From Lolium rigidum (taxonomy: Eukaryota > Streptophyta > Magnoliopsida > Poales > Poaceae): a stretch of 64,000 bases of DNA. The stretch lies in NCBI RefSeq assembly GCF_022539505.1, contig NC_061510.1:94194292-94258291 (forward strand). Reading direction: 5' to 3'. Of the stretch, positions 1 to 10,306 are shown one piece after another; positions within the stretch are counted from its first letter, which is position 1, and each line of letters begins with the position of its first letter. The translations under genes and the position numbers were made by a program. The notes beneath the pieces were generated by a model. It saw only the letters and a list, made by a program, of their open reading frames with translations, was not told the origin of the DNA and did no database searches.

Positions 1-531
1 ACATTTATGTGTGCGGAAAAACTTTTTGTGAGGTAATCATATAATTCTAGTTTGTTTACCGCAAAGCAATATACGAAATGATGTGTTCTTCTAGGTCAAC
101 CTGATAACCCTATTTAACCAATGCGGTGAGAGCACATATCTAAGTAAAAAAGTACTTAGATCCACTATTGCGACAAATATGGCTCAATGGAGAAGATAAG
201 AACCAAGATCAACGGATTATAAATGTTTAAACACAGTAGTGAATCAAGGAAGATTGCCATCAACACCACTATGCTGCATTTATTAAATATATTTAGGAAA
301 AATTGACCGACATACATCAAAATATAAGGAAACCAATTGCACTGTTTTAGAAAAGCATAACAGAATTTCTTGGGAAACCAGGAAAGAAATCAGTTTGTGG
401 CAATGGCATCACCTTGCCTTCTTCTCCGTATCAGCCAGCAGACCCATTTTGCAACACCTCCGGTAGTCGGTGACCATGCTCTACCTCAATCCAACCTACG
501 GAAGATAGAAATTGACCAAAAGGCAACGGCG
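1..531. other. AT-rich intergenic sequence, nothing recognised
   Basis: No coding frame, tRNA or terminal repeat was recognised. The sequence is ordinary AT-rich grass intergenic DNA leading up to the retroposon at 547. Confidence 0.5.
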
Positions 532-546
532 GTGAGGCAATGATCT

Positions 547-785
547 TTTTTGAGAAAACCCAAAAAAAATTTGCATTTCATTTCATTAAAAACAAGGGAA
601 GAGTTAGTTGTTACAATCCTCCTAAGAGGCCATGGTTCTGAAAAGATAAACAGAGATTACAACTCAGTGGATATCCCAGGTGGGCGGCAGGAGGACACGT
701 AGGCTCGACGCGCCAGCTCTGAACCAAAGGGCAGCTTCGTCTCTGACCTTGGCGATGACATTGCGGACAGATGTTTCAGCTCCAT
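547..785 (-). mobile_element. 5'-truncated non-LTR retroposon (LINE tail) with 15-bp TSD
   Basis: A 239-bp insert begins on the plus strand with a T-run (the minus-strand tail). It is bracketed by the identical direct repeat GTGAGGCAATGATCT at 532-546 and 786-800. Tail plus long TSD is the signature of target-primed reverse transcription, so this is the 3' end of a LINE-type element inserted in minus orientation. It has no coding capacity. Confidence 0.8.
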
Positions 786-1013
786 GTGAGGCAATGATCT
801 AAAACCATATGCAATGCAAAGTATCTTACAACCACTTCTGTTTTAGCAGCTACTCTGATGGTATAAACTGCATACTACACACACAAAAAACATGGTTCAA
901 AGCTTCTAACTGTCAACGTGATCAAGTAAAATTAAATTTGAATATTTTTATGAACTGAGGATTCATAGCAGTTATTTTATTCTAGATAGTCGTACTGGAC
1001 ATAGAATTCATTT

Positions 1014-1315
1014 TTGTTTCATATAACTGCTGCCCAACTACTGCCCCTTGCTGTCAAAATGGCAGGCAAACTACCCACCTGGAAATCAAGATTGATGCAA
1101 AAACCAGGGAGGTTGGCTCTGGTGAAGTCTGTATTTGGTGCGATCCCAATCCACCAATTTCTGGTGTTGGCACCGCCCAAAAAAATCCTGAAGCTGATGG
1201 AGAAAATAGAGGGAGCTTTCTTGTGGGAAGACCGCGCCGCTGCCAATGGCGGGAGCTGCCATGTCAATTGGCGAAAAGTGAGTCGGCCAACTTCACTTGG
1301 CGGCCTCGGCGTCTA
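1014..1315 (+). pseudogene. LINE reverse-transcriptase C-terminal fragment
   Basis: An open stretch of about 100 codons reads as the post-RT region of a plant LINE ORF2. It has the MAGKLPTWK...LMQKPGRLALVKSV block, then IPIHQFLVLAPPKKILK, then a WRKVSRPTSLGGLGV-type block. These are the conserved stretches between the RT palm and the zf-RVT domain in plant LINEs. There is no ATG, and the frame is broken on both sides. It is a decayed plus-strand fragment and not a host gene. Confidence 0.8.
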
Positions 1316-1319
1316 GAAT

Positions 1320-1995
1320 CGCCAGTGTTGACATCTTGCCAGGGACTGACCGACCACGGCGAACCCCACCACTGCACCTCCAGTCGTGGCTCAACATTGC
1401 AGATGCGATCTTAGAGTAGAGCCCAAGGCAGATATCATGAACGAAAAATCAATGACATGCCATGCCTATTACATCTATCATTTCGTGACAAACAATCGAG
1501 CCTAATAACAAAAGATGAATTGTAATGAAGAACCGGTCATTATCCCTAGCACTCATTACCTGTCTTTTTTTTTTGCAAAATGCAAACTCAAATTTAATAA
1601 GAAGAATTAAAGAGCATTTCCGGCCTCTCAAAACAGAGCACTTCAAACAGTTTGGACAACCTTGAAGCTGCTGGTAAACAAAAGCAAATCCTAAAGGTTT
1701 ATGAAAGTTGATGATAAACAACTAAGCAAATCAAGCACATGAAGAATAGTTACAGGAGTAGATTACCTATATGATCTTAGGTCCATTAGTTGAGTGATAT
1801 AAATTGAAGATCAAAAAAATAGAAAACGTTTGTTGTACCTAAATTAGCAACAATAGGTTATACAATACAGAAGAAACTGAGTATGATACATATAAGAGTG
1901 GAATGGTTCTGCTATTTATAGATGCAGTGACAATGGGTGCTTTGTATATAAGAATGGAAAGTGACTTGATAATCGGCAGGTAGTTCCATACAACA
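1320..1995. other. Intergenic, no feature recognised
   Basis: AT-rich sequence with a T-run at about 1564-1574 that could be another retroposon tail, but no matching TSD was found. Confidence 0.4.
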
Positions 1996-2000
1996 GGGAC

Positions 2001-2135
2001 TTGCTAAAAAACATCGGGGACACATTAATGTTGAGTGGCGTAATAAAACACGAGTGATGAAGTACTTATTTAAATATGTCTCCATCGGTCCTCATTTTTC
2101 AATGGATGTTTCAAAAAGAGTTGAAGGAAAGGGTG
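2001..2135 (+). pseudogene. Helitron replicase/helicase fragment
   Basis: The plus-strand frame contains HINVEWRNKTRVMKYLFKYV followed by a SIGP stretch. This matches the block that follows the Rep domain in plant Helitron replication proteins, where the consensus is close to HINVEWCNK...KYLFKY..KGPD. Only about 40 codons are recognisable, and neither the Rep HUH motif nor the helicase motifs are present. It is a scrap of an autonomous Helitron, notable because captured-looking gene fragments lie just downstream. Confidence 0.7.
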
Positions 2136-2139
2136 TCAT

Positions 2140-3350
2140 ATCTGAATCTACCGGTGATCTCACCTGGAGCTTAGGCCCACTTCTTGGCATGTATAAAGAT
2201 AAGGATGGCATGACCACGTGCACTACTTTTAGCAGAAGCCAATTCATAAGTATGACCAACCAAGTTTAGCAGAGAATATGAATTACTTAGTGTCCATCCT
2301 CCAGTCATGTATATATAACATATTCAAGCAATAAATGGCTCGAACAAAAGATTTCCCGAACAAGAGTTTATCAACAATGCAAAAACTGTAATATGACCCG
2401 AGATCACTGGCCAAGTCATACCATCTAAATGCAAAATATATGTCTGCCACAAGAATAGAGAATAGAGAATAACTAACCAAACCAAATCTCTAGAGCAATT
2501 CAAGAAATGCTAATCGTGTGGCATTTTCTGAAAAAATGTTGTGCTATGCCTTTCTGACTAAATCACATTTATGCATGGTCCACTTGGAAAATCTCAGGAT
2601 TTTTGGCATACATATATTTTGCATTTAGATGGTAATAGATTTGGCTAATATGTAAGAATAAATATATTCATAAATAACTTGTTAAATATAACATTCGTTC
2701 TTACTATTTGGTGGCACCAACTATTTGAGTAACAAACTAAGAATGGGGCCTGATGCAACGAATTTGACACACTTCTGGTGCAGCCAAAAACAAGCTTCAA
2801 AGGTTCCAATGAAAAAGCAGCAGAAATAAAAGCCTAGTATTGGAGTACATCGGACTGCTAGAGAAACGTGATAATCTTGACAGGGCTACAATTCTATATG
2901 TCAGGTTTCGTATTTGAGCTGCAATGCCATCCACACTCACGAAACGTCCGAAACGTCCGCCACTGGCAGCGGAATTTTCACCTGCCGAACACCATATTGC
3001 TGGGACATTTGAATATGAGGTTAACATAATAAGGTTGGATTGGTTTCATGTGTAATAAAGGTAATAAAATACCACATGCTATGATTCTGGCAAGAATGTT
3101 ATAATTTTTAATGATGGAATACATTATTAGTGAATTTAGAAAATGTATTAAACTCTTGGATAGACAAGGAAGAAATAAAATTACATCTAAGGTCTGGAGA
3201 ATAAACGAAGAAGAAAACAACTTGAGTCAAAGAATATGTAACTCCAGAAACACCAAAAAGTTATGTTCTCTTTAAGCATGTACATGTGTAAATGGAAAAT
3301 TAGACTGGGAAAGAATAGCACTACCTAAATTACATGTTATAACAGTAGAA
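2140..3350. other. Intergenic or intron-like AT-rich sequence
   Basis: AT-rich with no sustained coding frame. If the minus-strand UBA3 fragment once continued, its next exon (the ELFGI..VTYSFTQGVV region) should lie here. I looked for that motif and did not find it. Confidence 0.4.
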
Positions 3351-3355
3351 CAAAC

Positions 3356-3720
3356 CTCTGAATAAATCCACTGCATATGTTCTGCATCATCAGCATCAAA
3401 AGGTTTTCCAGTGAACTTGCATGAGTGAACTTAATAATTACAAAAGTAAATAAATTGAAGAGAAAATTACAGAGATAAGAACTATACCTTGTCCCATTTG
3501 ATGAAACGAGCATACTCAATGCAATGAGCAGCAGTACTCTAAGTCTTGGCGAAGGTACATAATGGAAAATTTATATAGGGAGAGAAAATCCATATGTTGC
3601 GCTCAAAACAAGGTGTTATCCTTGGCATAATGACTCTAGCATAACCTTCGAAACCTTCTGTTCCACCATCTACCATAGGTTTAACTGTCTCTTGGAATGG
3701 TTTGTTGTCTGAGTCATACT
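3356..3720 (-). pseudogene. UBA3/ECR1 (NEDD8-activating enzyme E1 catalytic subunit) gene fragment, broken
   Basis: UBA3 (ECR1) adenylates NEDD8 and passes it to the E2, feeding cullin-RING ligases. On the minus strand an exon at 3720-3488, flanked by AG and GT, encodes EYDSDNKPFQETVKPMV, then DGGTEGFEGYARVI, then a TPCFE block and AAHCIEYARFIKWDK. All of these are hallmarks of the UBA3 catalytic-cysteine-domain region; the family motif is TPCFEC, and the second Cys is R here. A second exon at about 3416-3356 encodes GKPFDADDAEHMQWIYSE. Lesions seen: an in-frame TAG where the family has Pro (AKT*ST), loss of two bases at the VHPGKPF junction, and a degraded acceptor. The N-terminal ATP-binding fold and the C-terminus are absent. 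It is a captured or relic fragment. Confidence 0.85.
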
Positions 3721-3724
3721 CTGC

Positions 3725-4740
3725 AATTCCAATGATGTACTGCCATCAGTACACAAGCGAAAATATTTTGAGTTCGATTGTGTAAACATACTAATATCTG
3801 AACGTTTGGGAAGAAGAAACAAAATCAAACTGCAGTACGAAGGCCAACAAATTGGAAAATACTACCTACAGTAAATTCGAGAACTTTGACTCTAGCATAA
3901 TAGAAACTGCAATTGATCCTTCATTTCTGAGGATAATCTTATGATCACGCTCAGAGTGACCCCGCTCCTCCGCAGCGAGACATTCCACTATGGAAATGCT
4001 TCTTTATCACCTGGTAATACTCAAATGTTCATTCTTTATCTCAGATGTCATTTATAACAGTACATAAGTATAAATGAAGGCCTTGCCAAAAAAATACATG
4101 AAAATACTTTGTTTTTCTTGAGCGTCAGTTGCATGTCCTCCCTAAACATGTAGGTATAAAATTATATACGTTTGTATCAAAACATAAATATTGAGTTCGA
4201 TGGCTATAAGAAAACAGGTACAACATTCCAACAAACATCAGTTGGTTTTCTGTTCTGAATCAAGGAGGTGAAATGCCTGATGGGATAACTCGCAAGATTG
4301 ATTTTCTGTTCTAATAAACAAAGTATCTGCATCATATGCAGGTGGTAGCCCCAAGATATTAGCTACACTAAAATATGACACCTAATCAAGGAGGTTTTAA
4401 CCCAGAGATTAGCATTATTATAGCATGAATCACTTCTATCAAGTCTAAATATTTATCACTCAAAACGTTGTACTGAACTAAATCTTATTCTCCCGGATGT
4501 GTTTAATCAGATATGGAAATATCCATGTTTGTACACAATTGCTCTTTATTAGCCTCACAGTTTAAGCTCTAATCATTTTGTAGCTCCTGCTAAAGTATGT
4601 AAACTGTCAAATCAGGCAGATAACGCATGCTATTAAAGTCTTGGTCCTCCCCTGGCACATATTTAAAAATATGCCACATCCATTTCAAACTTAATTATTT
4701 CAATATCATGCCGGAGTTTGTATCTTACTTACTTATTTCT
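3725..4740. other. Intron-like or intergenic sequence
   Basis: AT-rich with no convincing exon. It separates the minus-strand membrane-protein exons from the UBA3 fragment. Whether both were ever in one transcript cannot be told from the sequence. Confidence 0.4.
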
Positions 4741-4743
4741 AAC

Positions 4744-5525
4744 CTGCGGGATATATGACAAATAGAAAGGGAATATTTCCATAGCTCCAAGCAGCAACAA
4801 GCAAAAGTAGTACACTGCACGAATACCTGGAATGCTAATTGCCTGGGTCATCGCCAACACAGGGAGGACATTAGACACAACCTACAAGAGTTACTGTTAA
4901 TCTGTTGTTTCAATGGAGGAAACTGTATCCCTAATCAGAAATTAGATCTGTATACTTTATTAAGAGGTAGGAATCTCCTCTTTTTTTATAAACTTCAGAA
5001 ATGAAGTGCAAAATAATCTATGCTTCATTCTACATATTGACAAAGGCCTACAAGCATCAGGAAAACAACATGAGACACGGACACTATAAAGGAAATCTAC
5101 AATAAGAGGAAAATCATTAGGAAATTTACAGTCTCTGTCAAAGATAACCATTGCAAAGGTAAGAAACACAGAATACAAAACCACATGAGAGCTATATATC
5201 ATACGGAAAGAGCAGAAGACGCACTGCCGCCACGAAGCTGCTGGGCTCTTTCAACAACTGGAACCAGCACCTTAGGACTTGGAAATCTTTGGTTAAACTA
5301 AGTATCATCCAATCTTACTGCTTGTTGAGTGTCCGTGGATGGAACACCTTAATTATATTGTATATCAGAACACTTTCATGGATAATGGAATAAAAATTGG
5401 CAAGCAACAAATTAACCAGCTGCAATACTTGTCCATGCAATTGGTATGCTCCAACAGAGTCATCATGGAATCTTTCATCTCCTGAATCCACTCCCAGGTG
5501 ACCTCTTCTATTTGGCAATCCCAAT
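4744..5525 (-). CDS. Three phase-compatible exons of an unrecognised membrane protein (partial)
   Basis: On the minus strand three open segments are bounded by AG/GT splice signals and all join in phase 0: 5525-5417 (about 36 codons, GLPNRRGHLGVDSGDERFHD...), 5297-5205 (31 codons, FNQRFPSPKVLVPVVERAQ...) and 4881-4744 (46 codons, SNVLPVLAMTQAISIPGIRA then a hydrophobic YYFCLLLLGAMEIFPFYL segment). The last exon contains one probable membrane span. The joined frame has no stop. I do not recognise the family and found neither a start nor a terminal exon. The GC-rich block at 5.76-6.36 kb could be a first exon. This may be a live gene, or a set of exons captured together by a transposon, since Helitron and UBA3 scraps lie alongside. 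Confidence 0.5.
4965..5200. other. Possible retroposon tail inside an intron
   Basis: A T-run at 4980-4988 followed by CTTCAGAAATGAAG resembles the 3' tail of grass LINEs in minus orientation. No TSD was confirmed. It lies in the intron between two of the minus-strand exons. Confidence 0.3.
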
Positions 5526-5759
5526 CTGAAAAATAGGTTGGATGGATATATAAGAGATAGAAGACCGGACATAATGGAATCAAACTCAAGCTTGAGGTCA
5601 TTTAGGCTACAAATCTGCTAATGGGGAAACTATCAAATACCTCTAGTGTATGTAAGCTAAACAAATCTGGGAGAGACCTAGGAACCTGAAAGGTACAAAT
5701 CTTCTAATGGGCAAACTATGAAATACATCTAGTGCATCTAAAAGAAGCAATGAGCTCGT

Positions 5760-6368
5760 ACATATGCAGCTGTTCCTTGGAGAGGAGGGAGCGACGGGGC
5801 TCGTGGTGGCATGGTGACGTACTGGTGTAGAAGTCGTCCGCGAGAAAACAAGGAGCGAGGACCCCATTGAAGTTCCTATGCAGTGCCAGGGGCAACCCAC
5901 CAGGACGCTCGCGCTCGTGGAGGCAACACGCCGCGCTTGGGAAGAGAGTGAGGATTGAGAAGAGGAGGACAGACCAAGGATTGGAGGATGAGGCAGCGCT
6001 GCTTTCGCTTGGAGCGGCGAGGAGGCGGCGACCTGCTGCCTCCACCGGCAGCCGCCGGTGATGGCGACGACGAGGCGGCGCCGCCGGCGATGCCGACGAC
6101 GAGGCGGCGCTACTTCCGCCGGGCAGCCCGGCGGCGGCGACGACGAGGCGAGAGGGGATCGGAGGCGCGGCCGCGGGTCGGAGCCATCCAGCGGTAGAGC
6201 GGCGACGAGGCGGTGACCTGCTGCCTCCACCGGCAGCCGCTGGCGATGGCGACGACGAGGCGGCGCTACTTCCGCCGGGCAGCCCGACGGCGGCGACGAC
6301 GAGGCGAGGGAGGATTGGGCAGGGAGGGCGACGGGTAGAGATGGGATTGGGGAGGAGAGGCGCGACAC
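5760..6368 (-). other. GC-rich, Pro/Ala/Ser-coding block, possible first exon or 5' UTR
   Basis: This abrupt GC-rich island stands in AT-rich DNA. Several overlapping minus-strand frames are open and encode low-complexity P/A/S/R-rich peptides, so no single frame can be chosen. Such composition is typical of grass 5' exons. It sits upstream, on the minus strand, of the three membrane-protein exons and could be their promoter-proximal exon. No conserved domain is visible. Confidence 0.35.
6013..6312. repeat. Imperfect direct duplication inside the GC-rich block
   Basis: The stretch containing GACCTGCTGCCTCCACCGGC and, further on, CTACTTCCGCCGGGCAGCCC occurs twice, at about 6030-6150 and 6215-6312. 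The second copy lacks a short piece present in the first. This is a local duplication with a period of about 170-190 bp. Confidence 0.75.
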
Positions 6369-6609
6369 ATGATTGGCGGCATGACCGGGCCAGGCGGGCT
6401 TTTACACGACCCATGGATAAAACGTGGGTTCGTGCGAGGGCCTCGCGCCCTGGACGGATCGGCCGGCCGAGATCGCGCCACGTTAGCTCGATCGGACGGC
6501 CGAAAATCCAAAGCGCTATGAGACCCCCTATGGGGGGCATCATATACACATTTAGATTCGCTGGCCAACACTGGCCCCGTTCACCGGGCGCGCCATGCTA
6601 GTGCCCATT

Positions 6610-7140
6610 CCCGTCGAGGGAACCAAGGCAGGTGAGGTGGGCATCGCGAGCTAGGCCGATATGCTCGGGAGAGGTCGCCACTGCGAGCCAGTGCGAGCGG
6701 AGCAGAGCTCCCAGGGCATAGCCTATTTGAGACCGTAAAAGATGTTTACAACGCCCTTTATAAATATTTTAAGGGTCTAATTTTTACGGGATCTGCTAGA
6801 GATGTTTTTACATGGCTACACCTAGGCTGCAAACAAGTCGAATTCGAGCGAGTTACATTTGGCTAAGTCCAGCTCATACAAATATCCGAGGGAGCTCATA
6901 ATTAGCCGAGTTAAACATCAAGCTGTAAAAGTTGGTTCATACTTAACTTGTAGTGATATCAAATTGATCTCCAGCTAGTTTTGAGCTAACCAAAAGAAGT
7001 ATTTTTTTTATAATTTTGCTTGCATAGGAAAGAATAAAAATATCATCCACATTACATAGAAGGAATAAATTAACCTTCGATATCACTTAACCAAATGTCA
7101 TCTAAATTAGAAGGAATAAATCTCATCAATAACATATAAG
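6610..7140. other. Intergenic, no gene
   Basis: AT-rich DNA between the GC-rich island and the first Stowaway MITE. No feature was recognised. Confidence 0.4.
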
Positions 7141-7143
7141 GTA

Positions 7144-7365
7144 CTCCCTCCGATCCTAAAAAAATGTCCAAATCATAGTCTAATTAAGTTTTCTAATTAA
7201 CCCCTTCTGAATCAACCAATTCTATGCATGCAACCCGTGTGTCCGTGGCTCCATTCTACATGCGCGCAGCAGCAGCTCAAAGGGGACTGCGGGTTCATAA
7301 GACAAGAAGATTGAGGATGTTTTTGTAAAATTGTACTTCCGACTCTTTTTTAGGATCAGAGGGAG
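7144..7365. mobile_element. Stowaway MITE (Tc1/mariner type)
   Basis: A 222-bp element with terminal inverted repeats CTCCCTCCGATCCTAAAAA and TTTTAGGATCAGAGGGAG (one mismatch), flanked by TA on both sides (7142-7143 and 7366-7367). Ends and TSD are those of Stowaway. It has no coding capacity. Confidence 0.93.
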
Positions 7366-7390
7366 TAATAAATTTCTATATTTAATTCGG

Positions 7391-7739
7391 TTCGTGGCTC
7401 CCTCTACCACAAAAAACATATTTTGAAGTGTTAAATTTTTTTGACAAAAAGTTCTACATCTACATCTCCATACGTCTTCGTCAAGTTCACGAAAAAACGA
7501 TATTTTTTTTTGGTATATGTGAAAAGGAGAAAATTTGTCCTATCAAAGACTTATTTTTAGCACCAAATTTTATCTTTTTTACATACGCCACATGATAAGT
7601 TGATTTTTCATGAAACAACTTTATTGACGCTTAGCACGTGAAGATGCACGTGTGAATTTTTCGTTCCAATTTTTTTATAAAAAATATATCTAAGATACAT
7701 TTTAAAATGAAGGGAGCATATGCTCCCATGAGCCAAAAA
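7391..7739. mobile_element. Degenerate foldback MITE (GGAGCATATGCTCC family)
   Basis: The right end has the self-complementary GGGAGCATATGCTCCC followed by ATGAGCCAAAAAC. The left end is degraded, with GTGGCTCCC left. The interior is AT-rich with stretches similar to the elements at 18.45, 32.0 and 57.9 kb. The exact left border is uncertain. Confidence 0.5.
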
Positions 7740-8428
7740 CAACACTCCTAATATTATAGACAATTACATTCTTTCCAGCTGTCGAGCTAAATCAAGCGAG
7801 CTAGTGTTGGATCAAAATCAACTCATGTCCAACCGAGCTATATCAGACACTTATGTTCGATCGGCACATTTGTTTTCGAGTTGATCTCAAGTAAATACAA
7901 AAAAAAACGAGTCGATCTTGAGGCTCATGAGTTTTGAGCTTTCCTTACAGCCTAGCTGCACCGTTGTGTAGCCTGGAGCCTTGAAACATGTATATACTAG
8001 CTTCCTGGAGATTGATCTGTACTCTTTAGTACCATAAAAATTGGTGGAAATGCACGATGTATGTTCTTGAACTGGTATGAACAGTACAAAAAATGAATAA
8101 TTCGATGCAGTAAGCCTCCACGTGGCAAGTATTCCTCCCATTTGACTTATCAATATCCTCTCAATCCTCCATATGGTTATTCTACAAGACTACAAGGAAA
8201 TGGTTGAAGTCTTGGGTCAATATTTGTACATCCGGTCATGGGTCATCCCTGTTCGTTTATCACGAGTCACAGCCTAATAAACTATGGCACCAAACTGTCA
8301 CATTAGCTCGGGTAATGGAAGCATCATTGCATCGATCAACAATACTACAATAGTACCATTAGGTACATATCTCAGGTCCATGACAATCATATCAAAGTCG
8401 GTGTTAATGAAGAGCTGTGGCACTCTAC
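7740..8428. other. Intergenic, no gene
   Basis: AT-rich sequence with no recognised feature up to the poly(A) run. Confidence 0.4.

Positions 8429-8457
<29 letters not shown>
8429..8457. repeat. A(29) mononucleotide microsatellite
   Basis: An uninterrupted run of about 29 A on the plus strand. It is probably the tail of an old retroposon, but no TSD was identified. Confidence 0.9.
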
Positions 8458-8459
<2 letters not shown>

Positions 8460-8484
8460 AGTCCCTTTCCGTCTACAAATAGTA

Positions 8485-8608
8485 CTCCCTCCGTCCATAA
8501 AAGGATGACGAAGATTTGTACAAATTCAAATGTATTTATACACCAAAAGGTGTCTAGATACCTTCGAATTTAAATAAATTTTTGACATCCTTTTACGGAT
8601 AGAGGTAG
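8485..8608. mobile_element. Short Stowaway MITE
   Basis: A 124-bp element. Left end CTCCCTCCGTCCATAAAAGG; right end CCTTTTACGGATAGAGGTAG, its imperfect complement. It is flanked by TA (8483-8484 and 8609-8610), and the ends pair nearly throughout. Confidence 0.93.
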
Positions 8609-8611
8609 TAT

Positions 8612-8880
8612 GTCTTTAGGTTTTGTCTTGAGTCAAGCATTTTAAGTCTAACTAACATCATAGAAAAGTAGCAATATTTGCAACACCAAATTAATATCAC
8701 TAGATGCATTTCATCATGTGATACATACTGCTGAAGTTTTTCATAAAGTTAGCCAAACTTAATAAATTTTGACTTAGAACATAACCTAAACATATACACT
8801 TATTTTTAAAAGAAGAGAGTAATGGTTTTATAGATCTTTTACCGTGAGATTTATCTTTAAGTTAACACAATTAGGTTACT
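8612..8880. other. Intergenic, no gene
   Basis: Nothing recognised between the Stowaway and the split MITE. Confidence 0.4.
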
Positions 8881-8883
8881 TAG

Positions 8884-9098
8884 ACTAGTCATAGTGGGGA
8901 GTAACATAGAGCAGTAAGATGCACTACATCTATAGTGGGTAGTATATGTGGTGTAATGCAAAGTTATATTTATTAGGTTACAGACCCATCTTGTCTTCAA
9001 ATGTGTGTTGTGATGGTAACATAGCTAACTATCACATCTCTTTTTTCATTTATTGTCATGCTATATCACCAAAATTTATTAGGATGTGTAATTTTACT
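8884..9098. mobile_element. Left part of a MITE split by the CACTA insertion
   Basis: It begins GACTAGTCATAGTGGGGAGT. The piece on the far side of the CACTA element (17949 to about 17995) carries CTAGCTATGTTACTCCCAT, which pairs with the left end region. The two pieces therefore form one older MITE with GTCATAGTGGGGAGTAACAT-type ends, interrupted at its 3' end. Confidence 0.6.
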
Positions 9099-9109
9099 CA
9101 CTGGTGGAA

Positions 9110-9312
9110 AAGGGACTTTGGTCGCGGTTCACAACTGCCATTAGTCGCGGTTGCGCAACCGCGACCAATTAAGCGCGACTAAAGCCCCCCCCCTTTAGTC
9201 GCGGTTTCTTACGAACCGCGACTAAAGGCACGTCCACGTGGCCGCCAGCAGTCCGTCGGGGCGGAGGACCTTTAGTCGCGGTTCTCCTGGCCAACCGCGA
9301 CTAAAGGCCGCC
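9110..9312. repeat. Left subterminal palindromic repeats of the CACTA element
   Basis: About four TTTAGTCGCGGTT / AACCGCGACTAAA units are arranged as facing pairs, each able to form a hairpin. The mirror set is at 17705-17900. Repeated subterminal motifs of this kind bind the TNPA-type protein in characterised En/Spm elements; the binding here is inferred. Confidence 0.85.
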
Positions 9313-9636
9313 GCAGGTTTAGGGTTTTAGCCCCCCCTAAACCTGTTTTCTTTTTAATTTGTATTGTTTTATTTCTTTTGTGTTTTATTTTAATTTTGAA
9401 GGAGTTTCACATATTCTACGGTACTACATACATGCATATGAATGTACAATTTCAAACAAATTTGAAATTATAACCAAAAAGAATTCAAGAGGAATATACA
9501 ATATATATTCAATATCGGATGACGCCATATACAATTTTGAACAAGTTTCCATACATAATTTAGTGCATACGAAGTTCTACGTCCTCTACATAGTGTTGTC
9601 CTTTAGGATGGACGACTTCCCTCGCGATCCATCCAG

Positions 9637-10301
9637 CTAGTTCCTCTTGAAGTGGTCGGAAGCGAGCTTCGGACTAAGCATCTTCCGGAGGTTATTCCTC
9701 TTGATATTGTTCTCACACGGAACCCGCTCAGAGGTGTATCTCCGGATCATCTCACAAACATAGTATCCACATAGATTGGTCCCCGGTGGCTGAATATCCC
9801 CAGTCCCACTCACTGACCGCATAAAATGTAGCTATTTTTTGAACTCACCGACCTTTTCATCTACGAACCGTCTCCAAACCCTACGAGGCAAAGAAAATTA
9901 AATGAACAAGAGAGTTATTAGTTACTTGATATTAGGAAATGAACGAAATAGGCCGATCGATATAGAGCACAAATGAATGAAAATAATTACTTCTGCATCA
10001 TTTTTCACATGTCGGCCCAAAGCTTTGAATCCATATTCAGAGAGTCGTGGACGAGAACTGTGGAGTCGTGAAATTTAATTACTAGCAGAATCCAGTGGAA
10101 CCTGCGGACACGATACATGCACAGTCATGCATAACTCATCGATTAGCCACATACCATGCATGGAGTAAACAAAAGAGAATATGCTCAAGACAGAAACACT
10201 CACCCAAAATGGTAAGGAAATAGAATATCACTTTTGAGTTCCTGCTTTGAAAGAAACCGCCACAGGTCTTCCTCCACGTCGGCGGGGTGATGTTCTAACA
10301 C
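9637..10301 (-). pseudogene. ULP1-like cysteine protease domain, C-terminal half, in CACTA element
   Basis: Minus-strand exons encode, in order: HPADVEEDLWRFLSKQELKS, then after a GTGAGT intron FHWILLVIKFHDST..VHDS (catalytic His and Asp region), then after another intron GDIQPPGTNLCGYYVCEMIR, with the Cys-box C and the upstream Q. This is the C48 (Ulp1/SENP) fold, known as a passenger domain in plant CACTA and MULE elements; real ULP1 enzymes cleave SUMO. The domain is broken by an in-frame TAG just before the LHFMRSV segment and is split from its N-terminal half by the insertion at 10307-11900. The His/Asp/Gln/Cys positions are retained. Confidence 0.75.
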
Positions 10302-10306
10302 ATATC

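Noticed and set aside
5643..6549. 241- and 277-codon minus-strand frames in the GC-rich island
   Set aside because: Mutually overlapping, low complexity, and shaped by a local duplication; kept only as a possible first exon or UTR.
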